A stretch of 64,000 nt of DNA from Granulicella mallensis MP5ACTX8 (GCF_000178955.2 NC_016631.1:6076001-6140000), one strand, 5' to 3'. Numbered from the stretch's first letter, positions 16,039 to 24,976 are shown. The notes: generated by a model from the letters alone, not told the origin. Program-made: numbers and translations.

Positions 16039-16123
16039 TGGCCTACATGCTTGGCCAGGACCAAACCAGAAATGATCGAAGGATCGTCTTCGACGCTCTA
16101 TGCGAGCGCATAGGGAGGCGATG

Positions 16124-17398
16124 TTAGCCCTCCCGCTCCTCCAACTCAAAGGCTCTTTCCAAAATATCTGCGGCAATCGAAAGACCGTCGGTGCTGCGGA
16201 TGGCTTCCTGCATTCTCTGAGCGTTATCGCGAAACGTGGGATCTCCCAGCACCCGTTTGATCGCTGTTACAAAATCCGCCGGGGACGCCTGCTGCGGAGA
16301 GAGAACAACGCCCACATTCTTGTTCGCTATTCTTGCTGCCACACCCGGTTGATCATTCGTTACAGGTAGCGCAATCATGGGCACATCGCTGGAGAGGGAT
16401 TCAAGGACGGTGTTCAATCCGCCGTGAGTGATGCACAGGGAACTGCGTTTGAGAATTTCGATTTGGGGCGCGTGACTCACCACAATCACATTCGCAGGGA
16501 CGTCTCCGAGCTGTTTCTGATCGAGCTGGCCACCAACAGCAAGGACAAACTGTAGTTCCTTCAATCCAAGCGCAGCCTGCGTGATCGAACGAAAAACTTC
16601 TACCAATCCATTCTGTAGCGTGCCCATCGAAGCATAGACGAGCGGCGCACCTGTGAGCTGCTGCCATGGAAAATCGAAGTCCATCCGACCGTGCCCATCG
16701 TGGAATGGTCCGGCATAGTGGAATTGGGGAAAGTCGGGAGCGCTATCAAAGTCGAATTCCTTAGGGCACTGAGTAATCCAGGCAAGAGGCGAAAGTGTTG
16801 AATGCGGATTATTCCAGTCAACGGAGAGCCCAACTTCGCTTGCGTAAGACTGGGCCATGGCCGTGCAAGGCTCCAGGATTTTTCTGGAGAGTCGGACTCC
16901 CTCGATATTTCTGGCAAGAGCATCAGCTCCAGTCTCGTTTTGCCAATCCATGAAACAGACAGGAGTGCGTCCCGTGTAATCAACGTGAAGCGCATTGGAC
17001 ACATGGACGAAGGGCATTCGAAGGTGCATCGGTATCAATTCAACATAAGGCTGATACTGATCAAGGACAAGCACATCCACCCCAGCTTTCGAGAGTGTAT
17101 CCGGAAGGGTCTTATACAACGCTGCGGTATATCCCTTCATCATCGTATTGACGGTAAAGTGCAGAGCATCCTCACCGGACAACTTACAGAGGTGGCGTAT
17201 GAATGTTTCCATCGTGCCGGCTGGATATATCGTCTCCGTACAGGGTACAAATGGCAGTCCCGCCGCCTCAGCAAAAGGCACCATATCAATTAGGGAAATA
17301 AATACCACGTCATGACCGCGTGACTGGAACTTACGGGCCAGGCTTGTCATGGGATTAGCATGTCCAGGTACAGGCAGGCTAAGAAAACCGATTCGCAT
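16124..17398 (-). CDS. GT1-family glycosyltransferase (zeaxanthin-glucosyltransferase/macrolide-GT-like)
   Basis: A 424-residue GT-B fold enzyme transferring sugar from a nucleotide donor. The N-terminus MRIGFLSLPVPGHANPMTSLAR has the acceptor-domain G-H motif. The donor domain shows V-Y-A-S-M-G-T-L-Q-N, then the PSPG-like block H-A-P-Q-I-E-I-L-K, I-T-H-G-G-L-N-T-V-L-E-S-L and P-M-I-A-L-P-V-T-N-D-Q-P-G-V-A-A-R-I. These are typical of GT1 enzymes including CrtX and macrolide transferases. It is a close paralogue of the gene at 19046-20308, from which it is separated by a divergent AraC regulator. The acceptor could be a carotenoid given the CruF-like gene nearby (inference). Confidence 0.88.
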   Translation of the reverse strand: MRIGFLSLPVPGHANPMTSLARKFQSRGHDVVFISLIDMVPFAEAAGLPFVPCTETIYPAGTMETFIRHLCKLSGEDALHFTVNTMMKGYTAALYKTLPDTLSKAGVDVLVLDQYQPYVELIPMHLRMPFVHVSNALHVDYTGRTPVCFMDWQNETGADALARNIEGVRLSRKILEPCTAMAQSYASEVGLSVDWNNPHSTLSPLAWITQCPKEFDFDSAPDFPQFHYAGPFHDGHGRMDFDFPWQQLTGAPLVYASMGTLQNGLVEVFRSITQAALGLKELQFVLAVGGQLDQKQLGDVPANVIVVSHAPQIEILKRSSLCITHGGLNTVLESLSSDVPMIALPVTNDQPGVAARIANKNVGVVLSPQQASPADFVTAIKRVLGDPTFRDNAQRMQEAIRSTDGLSIAADILERAFELEEREG

Positions 17399-17646
17399 AA
17401 TTTCATCCTCAAATAGTCCGCATGAACAAGCAGCGCAGACGTTGATATCAGGAACACGTCAAAGCAGTGTTCAGCTGATTCGAAATTACGGCAGTAGATG
17501 TGGCGAGGCTTGCCGGAAAGTAGCCTATTGTCACAATTGGACCCTTTTCCGGGGATATCGGCTTCGTCGGGCACGGCCACACTCATTGAGGGCAGCGAGT
17601 AGATAAGTAACATCGCTCTTCGCGAAGGGCTTGCCCAGCAGTGAAT

Positions 17647-18537
17647 TCAAGGCCGCAAGCTGCGGCGGTAGGCACTCGGAGTGACCCCAACACTCTTATG
17701 AAATAAGCGGCTCATGTGGGAATGGCTCGAAAAACCGCAATCGAGAGCGATGTCAATAAGCGATAGTGACGGGTTTCTCAGCAATTCCCGAGCTCGTTCG
17801 AGCCTCAGATTGAGCAAGTAATTGTGTGGACTGTACCCAGTCGCTGCTCTAAACATCCTGATGAAATGAACACGGCTATAGCCGCTCTCGTTCGCCAGAG
17901 CCTGGAGGCTCAGATCACAACTAAAACACCGCATGCGCTCGATGATCCGTCGCAATATGTGTCTAGGCAGACCGGATGTGTCCCTATTGTTGGTTTGCGG
18001 CTTAGCCGACGTGCCCAGGTAGAGCATCCTCACGACCAGAGCCTGTGTAAGGTACTCCGTGTATAACCTTTCAGTTGTATAGCCCTCGTTCGCATCGGCA
18101 ATGAGAAGCGTTATGAGTTGCCGAGTGGCATGATCCTGGAGGTTCACCTGCAAACGCAACTCGTCCTTTGGGCGATGCTCCAATTCGGAATCTAAAGCAC
18201 GTACCAGCGAGGAATCCAAGGCGCATACTACAAGATCAAACTCCGTCTCAGCACGAATCAAGGGGCACATGCCAGCGGGCACTAAAGAAATTGATCCCGG
18301 CGCCTTCGTGTAAGAAACCATGTTATTCGCCCGATGACCTATTTCAAAACGGGACGAATGCTTTGAACACATCGTGAAGATGTGATTGTCCAACATAGTT
18401 TCCGGCCCGTCACCTCGTGATCCACAATAAGGTTCGATAGCGACACCTCTAGCGAACGCATCCCTTGAGGTCGCCTGCGAGGACAAGTGGTTCAGGAACA
18501 AACTAAACGACTTATTCACACTAACGCCCAAGACCAA
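17647..18537 (-). CDS. AraC-family transcriptional regulator
   Basis: A 296-residue regulator with a variable N-terminal sensor part (about 1-190) and a C-terminal double helix-turn-helix. The first helix-turn-helix contains L-S-L-Q-A-L-A-N-E-S-G-Y-S-R-V-H-F-I-R-M-F. The second contains L-S-L-I-D-I-A-L-D-C-G-F-S-S-H-S-H-M-S-R-L-F, followed by the conserved G-V-T-P-S-A-Y-R-R. The frame opens with TTG at 18537; a second TTG at 18531 has better spacing (8 bases) from the AAGGA and may be the true start. It lies between the two GT1 genes, divergent from the second. Direct repeats in the shared upstream region (18742-18788 and 18950-19029) are candidate binding sites, as AraC proteins favour direct repeats. 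Confidence 0.9.
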   Translation of the reverse strand: MVLGVSVNKSFSLFLNHLSSQATSRDAFARGVAIEPYCGSRGDGPETMLDNHIFTMCSKHSSRFEIGHRANNMVSYTKAPGSISLVPAGMCPLIRAETEFDLVVCALDSSLVRALDSELEHRPKDELRLQVNLQDHATRQLITLLIADANEGYTTERLYTEYLTQALVVRMLYLGTSAKPQTNNRDTSGLPRHILRRIIERMRCFSCDLSLQALANESGYSRVHFIRMFRAATGYSPHNYLLNLRLERARELLRNPSLSLIDIALDCGFSSHSHMSRLFHKSVGVTPSAYRRSLRP

Positions 18538-18741
18538 TTTCCTTCGATGGAGAAATCACAGAGACAGAGCATTGTGCTTCGCCTGATTGTTTTTGATGGC
18601 GAAAATCCACCTAAGCCGCTGAGGATACTCTACGCAAGTCGGCACAATGGAGCTGGCGCCACAGGTGGTTGACGCAGTAAGTGTATCAGTTACCGCCGCC
18701 GGGGGAACGCCGATGCGTGTTGCACACTAGCGCTTTTGCTC

Positions 18742-18788
18742 CTGGTGCAGTAGCGGTGTTCCAGTGTGCCTCTTATGTCACTGGTGCA
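18742..18788 (+). promoter_or_regulatory. Direct repeat CTGGTGCA, candidate AraC-type site
   Basis: CTGGTGCA occurs at 18742-18749 and again at 18781-18788, an offset of 39 bases (nearly four helical turns), in the region between the AraC regulator and the second glycosyltransferase. This is consistent with, but does not prove, AraC-family binding. Confidence 0.3.
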
Positions 18789-18949
18789 AAGCAAACCGGG
18801 CGGACCACCGGCAATATCTAGATTGACTTCCCTTCAAGCGAAAGTCGCGCAATCTTTCGTACCAGAGGGTGGCTATCTTCGACTGCTCGTTGCCAGGTGG
18901 ACTCTCCTGCCCCGCTCAGTTTTGCTATTGCTCACCGTCAAATTTAATC

Positions 18950-19029
18950 GATGTATTAGGGAATATTTTTCCGAAAACTTTGTTTAAACAGATGTGTTGG
19001 GGAATATTTCCGAAAACTTTGTTCAACCA
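18950..19029 (+). repeat. Abutting tandem duplication (41 + 39 bases) before the second glycosyltransferase
   Basis: Copy 1 (18950-18990) and copy 2 (18991-19029) are directly adjacent and share about 35 of 39 positions. Both start GATGT, contain GGGAATATTT and then CCGAAAACTTTGTT. Copy 1 has two extra T residues in its T-run. Copy 2 ends exactly at the Shine-Dalgarno region (GGAGATAGGAG) of the downstream gene. It may be a duplicated regulator site in the promoter or leader. Confidence 0.75.
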
Positions 19030-19045
19030 GGAGATAGGAGACTTG

Positions 19046-20308
19046 ATGAGAATTGCATTTTTGGGAGTCCGTGTGCCCGGGCACCTCTACCCAATGACCA
19101 CACTCGCCCGCAAGTTGAAAGCTCGTGGCCATGACGTAGTATTCATATCTGTTCTCGATACTGAGCCCTTCGTAATCGCGGCGAACCTTCCCTATGTCCC
19201 GTTCTGCGAACAAGATTTTCCATTAGGCTCCGTGCGGAAAACTATCGATCAACTGAGTAAGCTGCAGGGACATGCTGCCCTGGAGTTCGCCCTTAGGTCG
19301 GTCGCCAAGAGCCTGAGCTCATCGTTCAAGAACTTGCCACAGACTCTGCGGGAGGCTGAAGTGGATGCATTAGTTCTCGATCAGGCGGACTACGGACTCG
19401 GTCTTGTTCCGATGCATCTCGGCATGCCCTATGCCCATGTCTCAAACGCTCTTCACATTGACTTCTCCGCGGTTACTCCGGTCTGTACCGTTGATTGGCA
19501 ACATGAGACTACCTCGGAAGCACTGGCCAGAAATCAGGCCGGTCTCAAGGCATTCATGCAGATTTATGAACCAGCTACGTCGATAGCGCACAATTATGCA
19601 AAGCAGGTTGGATTGGATGTCGACTGGAGCGATCCTTTCGTTTCGCTCTCGAAACTGGCCTGGATTACACAGGCTCCTAAGGAATTCGACTTTAAAAGTT
19701 CTCATTGGCCTGCACAGTTTCACTACGCAGGCCCGCTTCACGACGGGCTTGGCCGGATTGAATCTAACTTTCCGTGGGACCGTTTGACGGGTGAGCCCCT
19801 CATTTACGCTTCGATGGGAACACTACAGAACGGTCTAGAATCTGTCTTCAGTGCGATCGCGGAGGCGGTCGGGACAAAGCCCGGAATGCAGCTTGTCCTC
19901 TCCATTGGAGAGTCTCTCGATCCCGGAAAGATCAACTCGTTACCTGTCAATTGCATCGTCGTGAAGAATGCGCCGCAGATAGAACTTCTCAAGCGTGCGG
20001 CACTATGCATCACGCACGCGGGACTCAACACCGCGCTTGAATCTCTGGCACAAGGCGTTCCTATGGTCGCGATTCCGGTTTCGACCGACCAGCCTGGCGT
20101 GGCGGCGCGGATTGCTTATACGAAGACGGGTTCCTATGTGCCGTTACAAGAGTTGACGGCTCCCAAGCTTTCGACTCTCATCGACGAAGTTTTAACTAAC
20201 CCAGAGTATCGACAGAACGCCAACAAGATGCGGGAAGCAATCGCCAAGACAAACGGACTCGAAGTGGCGGCAGATATCCTGGAACAGGCATTTAACCTCC
20301 CCCGATGA
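19046..20308 (+). CDS. GT1-family glycosyltransferase, second paralogue
   Basis: A 420-residue GT-B enzyme. ATG 19046 was chosen because TAGGAG lies six bases upstream and MRIAFLGVRVPGHLYPMTTLAR aligns with the start of the 16124-17398 paralogue; upstream in-frame residues would be translated from the tandem repeat. The donor-site block is N-A-P-Q-I-E-L-L-K, I-T-H-A-G-L-N-T-A-L-E-S-L and P-M-V-A-I-P-V-S-T-D-Q-P-G-V-A-A-R-I. His-Gly of the usual HGG is His-Ala here, while the paralogue keeps H-G-G. A CruF-like carotenoid gene follows 190 bases downstream on the same strand, supporting an O-glycosylation role on a hydroxylated carotenoid (inference). Confidence 0.88.
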   Translation: MRIAFLGVRVPGHLYPMTTLARKLKARGHDVVFISVLDTEPFVIAANLPYVPFCEQDFPLGSVRKTIDQLSKLQGHAALEFALRSVAKSLSSSFKNLPQTLREAEVDALVLDQADYGLGLVPMHLGMPYAHVSNALHIDFSAVTPVCTVDWQHETTSEALARNQAGLKAFMQIYEPATSIAHNYAKQVGLDVDWSDPFVSLSKLAWITQAPKEFDFKSSHWPAQFHYAGPLHDGLGRIESNFPWDRLTGEPLIYASMGTLQNGLESVFSAIAEAVGTKPGMQLVLSIGESLDPGKINSLPVNCIVVKNAPQIELLKRAALCITHAGLNTALESLAQGVPMVAIPVSTDQPGVAARIAYTKTGSYVPLQELTAPKLSTLIDEVLTNPEYRQNANKMREAIAKTNGLEVAADILEQAFNLPR

Positions 20309-20406
20309 GGGAATTGGCGTTTGCGAGCGTCGTGAGCCTGATCTCGGAGAGATTGTCGAGGACCGTGTAGCAATGAATAAATATGGTTCACACTGCGCTC
20401 GATGTG

Positions 20407-20423
20407 CCAGCCATCATGGCTGG
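20407..20423 (+). terminator. Small hairpin between the glycosyltransferase and the CruF-like gene
   Basis: CCAGCC (20407-20412) pairs with GGCTGG (20418-20423) around the loop ATCAT. It has no T-run, so termination is doubtful. Confidence 0.25.
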
Positions 20424-20497
20424 ACCACCAGACCTACATAGAAGATCCTACGGTTCCTCGACTTCGCGAAGTTCATAGCTGAAATAGATAGGAGTAC

Positions 20498-21298
20498 TTG
20501 TTGAAAGATATGTTGAAAAAAATGGCGTGGCTTTTCTTCGCTATTACTTCGTACTTAATACTGGCAGATGCCGTTCAGCCATGGATGCGCCTTCCAAAGC
20601 TAGGCCACGCTGGGTTTACGATGGTATTCGTACTTTTTTCTCTGCTTCACTGTGCCGTCCTGAAAGGTAAAAAAACAACAGCTTATTTCTTTGCAGTATC
20701 TGCTTTCATTTCCTTTGCGCTGGAGGAGATCGGCGTCCGCACAGGTTTGATTTATGGGCACTATCACTACAGCAACCTGTTGGGACCGAAACTAGGCTCT
20801 GTGCCCATCATCATCCCGCTGGCCTGGTTCATGATGATCTATCCGTCCTGGAGATTGGCGGGCGTGCTGACCCGTGCAATCAATAGCAACTCCCTTTTCG
20901 GGCGTTCGACGCAAGCGCTCATCGCGGCAATGGTGATGACGGCATGGGACATGGTGATGGATCCGGCAAATACGGCAGCTGGCCTATGGATATGGGAGCG
21001 GGGCGGAATCTATTTTGGCGTTCCTCGTCAGAACTATCTCGGCTGGATATTTACTACCTTCCTTATCTACTGGACGATGAGCCTTCTCTCGAATGGAAAG
21101 CAGCAAACAACTGTAGACAGAGGATTTTCAGTGTTACCTGTTATGGTGTATGCGTTATATGCCGTTCGCTATATTGTTGCTGATCGTGTCCCGGCACTTC
21201 AGCTAGTTGCGCTCTTTGCCATGGGAATGCCGGCATTCTTAGCGCTGGCGTCGATTTATCTGAACCGACAATCCAATATCGCTGTCATTCCAGAGTAG
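20498..21298 (+). CDS. CruF-type (DUF422) carotenoid biosynthesis membrane protein
   Basis: A 266-residue polytopic membrane protein with about seven hydrophobic segments. Diagnostic stretches are L-E-E-I-G-V-R-T-G, G-H-Y-H-Y-S-N-L-L-G-P-K, P-L-A-W-F-M-M-I-Y-P, T-A-W-D-M-V-M-D-P and G-I-Y-F-G-V-P-R-Q-N-Y-L-G-W. These match the DUF422 family, which contains CruF (carotenoid 1',2'-hydratase of myxol-glycoside and deinoxanthin synthesis) and haloarchaeal bacterioruberin hydratases. The His and Asp in these motifs are the likely catalytic residues. The start is uncertain: TTG at 20498 or 20501 after TAGGAG (20501 has the better spacing), or ATG 20510. Adjacency to a GT1 gene parallels the CruF-CruG (hydratase-glycosyltransferase) pairing known in cyanobacteria. 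Confidence 0.82.
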   Translation: MLKDMLKKMAWLFFAITSYLILADAVQPWMRLPKLGHAGFTMVFVLFSLLHCAVLKGKKTTAYFFAVSAFISFALEEIGVRTGLIYGHYHYSNLLGPKLGSVPIIIPLAWFMMIYPSWRLAGVLTRAINSNSLFGRSTQALIAAMVMTAWDMVMDPANTAAGLWIWERGGIYFGVPRQNYLGWIFTTFLIYWTMSLLSNGKQQTTVDRGFSVLPVMVYALYAVRYIVADRVPALQLVALFAMGMPAFLALASIYLNRQSNIAVIPE

Positions 21299-21385
21299 CT
21301 GGGCTGCGAACTGCGATTTATTCGACAAGTTATAAGAGGTATTTATTTCGTATCTATCCAGAACCATCAACAAATAGGAGAGCTC

Positions 21386-21736
21386 ATGTCTCGCTTCAAA
21401 TCGCGTTTCTGCATCGTCGCATTGCCCCTGGCAGTCTTGTTCGTGAGCATTAACCAATCTGCGTCAGCGCAGGAGGCTACGGGGGCCATCACCGGCATTG
21501 GAGATCCAGGAGCCCAAATCATCGTCACCCAAGTGGGCAACGGAGAAGTAATCGGAGTCGTTGTGAAGTGTGACGGAAGCTATCGGGTTAAAGGTCTGAA
21601 GCCCGCGGACTATGAGATTGTCGAAAAAGGACCGCATCATGCCGTCAGGAAGCTCTCGGTTTCGGCTGGCCATGACTCTCACGTCGATCTCGCCCCGGCT
21701 CAAACGGTGAAAGATACCTGCCGGCACAACAACTAG
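21386..21736 (+). CDS. Small secreted protein with carboxypeptidase-regulatory-like domain
   Basis: A 116-residue protein with a strong Shine-Dalgarno (TAGGAGAG) and a clear signal peptide ending S-A-S-A-Q. The mature 87 residues form one CarboxypepD-reg/transthyretin-like beta sandwich: G-A-I-T-G-I-G-D-P-G-A-Q-I-I-V-T-Q, then D-G-S-Y-R-V-K-G-L-K-P-A-D-Y-E-I-V. The same fold starts the TonB-dependent receptor at 56332. Here it stands alone with no barrel or peptidase domain, so it may be an adhesion or surface-binding module. It is a single gene after the carotenoid gene, on the same strand but 87 bases away. Confidence 0.75.
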   Translation: MSRFKSRFCIVALPLAVLFVSINQSASAQEATGAITGIGDPGAQIIVTQVGNGEVIGVVVKCDGSYRVKGLKPADYEIVEKGPHHAVRKLSVSAGHDSHVDLAPAQTVKDTCRHNN

Positions 21737-21839
21737 AGCGTATCCCAGATACTTACAGTAAAAATACACCGTGAAGCAACATCAGATCTCTGTCATTCGG
21801 TAGGGATGAATTCGAACAGGCCTCTCTCTGGCTCTTCAG

Positions 21840-23846
21840 CTACTCCACCGTTACGCTCTTCGCAAGATTTCTCGGCTGATCCACATCGCATCCTCGCCGC
21901 ACAGCGATGTGGTACGCGAGCAGTTGTAGAGGCACGACTTCGAGGATGGGCAATAGCAGCTCATGGCTCTGCGGAATGTGGATGACATGTTCCACCAGTT
22001 GGCCGATGTGCTCGTCGCCTTCAATGGCAATGGCGATCACGCGGCCGGAGCGGGCTGTGACCTCCTGGATGTTCGAGAGCGTCTTTTCGTACTTCAGGAC
22101 GCTGCTGGGGTCGCTGGGATCTTTGGTTGCGATGCAGACCACCGGCAGCGTCTCGTCGATCAGCGCGTTGGGGCCGTGCTTCATCTCGCCGGCGGGGTAG
22201 CCCTCGGCATGGATGTAGCTGATCTCCTTCAGCTTCAGCGCACCTTCGAGAGCGATCGGGTAGTGGATGCCGCGACCGAGGAAGAGGAAATCGCGGGCCG
22301 TGGAGAAGTGCTTCGCCAGCTCATGGCATTGGTCGTCCACGGAGCGCAGGATCTCTTCTATCTTGCCCGGAACGCGTGACAACTCCGTCACCAGATGCAG
22401 CGAGGTGGTGTCATCCACCGTGCCGCGCACCTGCGCGAGATAGAGCGCGAAGGTGAAGAGCGCCGTGAGTTGGGCCGTGAAGGCCTTGGTGCTGGCGACG
22501 CCGATCTCCGGACCGGCGTTGGTGGTGATCGTGCCCTGCGCAAGACGCGTGACCGCCGCGCCCACTACGTTGCAGATGGCCAGCGTCTTCGAGCCCTTAG
22601 CGATAAGTTCGTGCTGCGCCGCGATGGTGTCGGCCGTCTCGCCCGACTGCGTGATGAGCAGGCCGATGTCCGTGGGCGAGGGGATCGGGTCGCGGTAGCG
22701 GTACTCGCTGGCGTAGTCGACGTCGACCGGCAGGCGCGCTAGGCGCTCGATCATGAACTTGCCCGCGAGCCCGGCGTGCCAGCTCGTTCCGCAGGCTGCA
22801 ATGGTGATGCCCGTCGCCGCGCGGAACTCCGCAGGCGAAATCTTCATGTCCGGCAGAAAGACCTTGCCGGTCTCGAGCGAGACGCGGCCCAGCGTGGTGT
22901 CGCGGACGGCGCGGGGCTGCTCGTTGATCTCCTTGAGCATGAAGTGCTTGTAGCCGGCCTTCTCGGCCTGGATCGGGTCCCACGTAATGCGCTGCGGCGT
23001 GAGCGTTCGGGCCTGGCCCGCGAAGTCCGTCAACTCGATGCCCTGCGTGGTGAGCGTGGCGACTTCGCCGTCCTGCAGGAAGTAGATCGTGCGGGTATGG
23101 TGCAGAATGCCGGGAACGTCGGAGGCGAGGAAGTACTCGCCCTCGCCGATGCCCAGCACCGCGGGCGGGCCCATGCGCGCGGCAACCAGCTTGTCCGGCT
23201 CGTGCGCGGAGAGCACACCGATGGCGAAGGCTCCGGTGAGCCGCTTGACCGCGCGACGAACGGCTTCTTCGAGCGATAAAGAGGGCGGGGCAGTGAGGAC
23301 GGTTTGAGATTCGTCGCTGCCGTCGATTGCCTCCGAGGCTAAAGCCCCTGCTTTCTGGGCAGCGTTAATGGACGGGCTGAAGCCCGTCCCCTTCAAAGCG
23401 GCGTCGGTACGGGTACTGGCAACCGCTAGTTCCAGTTCGTCCTGGATGACATGCGCGATGATCTCGGTGTCGGTTTCACTGGCGAACTTATGGCCTTTGG
23501 CGATGAGCGCGTTCTTGAGTTGCAGGTAGTTTTCGACGATGCCGTTATGCACCACGACCAGCGTTCCGGTGCCGTCGCGATGCGGGTGGGCGTTCTCTTC
23601 GGTGGGGCGGCCGTGCGTGGCCCAGCGCGTGTGGCCGATGCCGTAGGTTCCGTGCACAGGGTCTTCGCGCAGGATGGCGTCGAGGTTGCGAAGCTTTCCG
23701 GGAGCACGGCGAAGCTGCAGCGCGTGGCCTCCACCGGCGACGGCGATGCCTGCGGAGTCATAACCGCGGTACTCGAGGCGAGCGAGCCCTTCCATGATGA
23801 CGGGGACGCAGGGTTTAGGGCCGATATAACCGACGATTCCACACAT
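21840..23846 (-). CDS. glmS: Glutamine-fructose-6-phosphate aminotransferase (isomerising)
   Basis: A 668-residue enzyme making glucosamine 6-phosphate from fructose 6-phosphate and glutamine, the entry to peptidoglycan precursors. I chose ATG 23846 because the product then begins MCGIVGYIG, which exposes the catalytic Cys after Met removal; the longer frame would bury it. The glutaminase domain shows R-W-A-T-H-G-R and the SIS domains show [18 protein letters not shown] and the C-terminal K-S-V-T-V-E. It is about 60 residues longer than usual because of an extra segment at about residues 140-189 in the glutaminase domain, encoded partly by a palindromic repeat (see 23370-23389). No glmS ribozyme is apparent. 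Confidence 0.96.
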   Translation of the reverse strand: MCGIVGYIGPKPCVPVIMEGLARLEYRGYDSAGIAVAGGGHALQLRRAPGKLRNLDAILREDPVHGTYGIGHTRWATHGRPTEENAHPHRDGTGTLVVVHNGIVENYLQLKNALIAKGHKFASETDTEIIAHVIQDELELAVASTRTDAALKGTGFSPSINAAQKAGALASEAIDGSDESQTVLTAPPSLSLEEAVRRAVKRLTGAFAIGVLSAHEPDKLVAARMGPPAVLGIGEGEYFLASDVPGILHHTRTIYFLQDGEVATLTTQGIELTDFAGQARTLTPQRITWDPIQAEKAGYKHFMLKEINEQPRAVRDTTLGRVSLETGKVFLPDMKISPAEFRAATGITIAACGTSWHAGLAGKFMIERLARLPVDVDYASEYRYRDPIPSPTDIGLLITQSGETADTIAAQHELIAKGSKTLAICNVVGAAVTRLAQGTITTNAGPEIGVASTKAFTAQLTALFTFALYLAQVRGTVDDTTSLHLVTELSRVPGKIEEILRSVDDQCHELAKHFSTARDFLFLGRGIHYPIALEGALKLKEISYIHAEGYPAGEMKHGPNALIDETLPVVCIATKDPSDPSSVLKYEKTLSNIQEVTARSGRVIAIAIEGDEHIGQLVEHVIHIPQSHELLLPILEVVPLQLLAYHIAVRRGCDVDQPRNLAKSVTVE
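23370..23389. repeat. Palindrome inside the extra segment of glmS
   Basis: Positions 23370-23378 (GGACGGGCT) and 23381-23389 (AGCCCGTCC) form a perfect inverted repeat with a two-base spacer. It encodes residues about 153-159 (G-T-G-F-S-P-S) of the extra GlmS segment. It resembles palindromic elements that can insert in frame into coding genes. Confidence 0.6.
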
Positions 23847-24002
23847 GGTTAGCAGTGTAGACCGTGAAGGACAGGGAACAGGAATTAGAAAACAGAAAAT
23901 AATCAGGCAGAGGGGCAGGGGGGATTTGACAGGATGGCAGCGAGCTTGCGGTAGCATCGAAGCGTTCTGGGAATGCTGTCGCAATAGCTGTGAGGCTTTT
24001 TG

Positions 24003-24178
24003 CTTTTCTAGTTGTCATTCCGAGTAAAACGAAGAACCTGCTGTCTCCCGCTCTTCGCCCTTGCTGCCCACACCGTTATGCATCAGCAGGATGCAGCTTT
24101 GCCCCACGTTTTGGCGGCACCTTAAAAACGGGAGACAGCAGGTTCCTCGGTACGCTCGGAATGACAACTAGAAAAACA
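24003..24178. repeat. Long inverted-repeat element, family B copy 1
   Basis: Left end reads TTCTAGTTGTCATTCCGAG and continues to AACCTGCTGTCTCCCG; the right end is the inverse (CGGGAGACAGCAGGTT to CTCGGAATGACAACTAG). The arms are about 50 bases with mismatches in the middle. It shares its arm sequence with the copy at 55945-56136. It sits in the divergent gap between glmS and the cupin-like gene. Confidence 0.85.
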
Positions 24179-24233
24179 AAAGCAAAGGCAACTACAAGTT
24201 CTGAGCAGGGTATTGGCATTGAGGAGTCATGGA

Positions 24234-24917
24234 ATGCGGCGAATCGCAATGATGCTGTTGGCGGTGATGAGCGTAGCGCTCTACGGGCGAGCACAGGACC
24301 CACTGAAGACACTGCCGAAAAACTACTGGGGAGAGTTCGAAGACCCGTGGGTGCGCGTGATCCACGCGCACTATGGCGCGGGCGAGCATGTACCGCAGCA
24401 CGACCATCCGAAGACGCCGACGCTGTACGTCTATCTCTCCGATGCGGGGCCGGTGAAGTTTATCCATACCGGCGATGACGATTTCTCCATCACCCGCCAG
24501 CCGGTGCATATCGGGCAACTGCGTCTGAACGCAGGACGCGAGGAGACACACAAAGTCGAAAGCCTGAGCAAAACGCCAAGCGACTTTCTGCGTGTCGAGT
24601 TCAAGACGCTGCCGCTGCATCTCGACTCGCTGCATTCGCGATCACCCGCAGCGGGAAAGGCCTTCTGGCATGCAGCGCAGCCGGAGAAGGTGGAGTTCGA
24701 AGACACGCACATCCGCATCGTGCGGCAGGGAGTACAGCCAGGAAAGAGTGCGCTCCTGCACTCGGAGGCGAAACACGTGGTGTGGCTGGCGATCCAGGTT
24801 GAAGGTGCGCAGTGTGCGGGGAAGATAGCGCATGCGGGCGAGAGCTGGGATACGGCGAAACTCAATGTGCAGGCGGGTGCGAAGCGGGTGGAATTTTTGC
24901 GGGTCGAGTTGAAGTAA
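24234..24917 (+). CDS. Secreted cupin-like protein
   Basis: A 227-residue protein; ATG 24234 is preceded by TTGAGGAG at seven bases and a signal peptide begins there (M-R-R-I-A-M-M-L-L-A-V-M-S-V-A-L-Y-G-R-A-Q). The mature part seems to hold two cupin-like repeats. The first has W-V-R-V-I-H-A-H-Y-G-A-G-E-H-V-P-Q-H-D-H-P with a plausible metal-binding His set; the second has H-I-R-I-V-R-Q-G-V-Q-P-G-K-S without the histidines. That suggests a bicupin in which one half lost metal binding. Substrate unknown. It is convergent with the GH79-type gene. Confidence 0.65.
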   Translation: MRRIAMMLLAVMSVALYGRAQDPLKTLPKNYWGEFEDPWVRVIHAHYGAGEHVPQHDHPKTPTLYVYLSDAGPVKFIHTGDDDFSITRQPVHIGQLRLNAGREETHKVESLSKTPSDFLRVEFKTLPLHLDSLHSRSPAAGKAFWHAAQPEKVEFEDTHIRIVRQGVQPGKSALLHSEAKHVVWLAIQVEGAQCAGKIAHAGESWDTAKLNVQAGAKRVEFLRVELK

Positions 24918-24927
24918 GGTGTTATCT

Positions 24928-24976
24928 GTATTTCGTCGTCATCCTGAGCCGTAGGCTCAGGATGACGACGAAATAC
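24928..24976. terminator. Perfect 23-base hairpin between convergent genes (family C copy 1)
   Basis: Positions 24928-24950 pair perfectly with 24954-24976 around a GTA loop. The arm contains TCGTCATCCTGAGCC, the end sequence of the family C repeats. It lies between two convergent stop codons (24917 and 24994) and would work as a bidirectional terminator. It may be a minimal repeat reused for that job. Confidence 0.75.

Noticed and set aside
23847-23984. N-terminal extension of GlmS
   Set aside because: The catalytic Cys must follow the initiator Met (MCGIVGYIG), so the longer start is not credible.
24003-24178. CRISPR or attachment site at the hairpin repeats
   Set aside because: The repeats are inverted, not direct with spacers, and no integrase or Cas genes are nearby.
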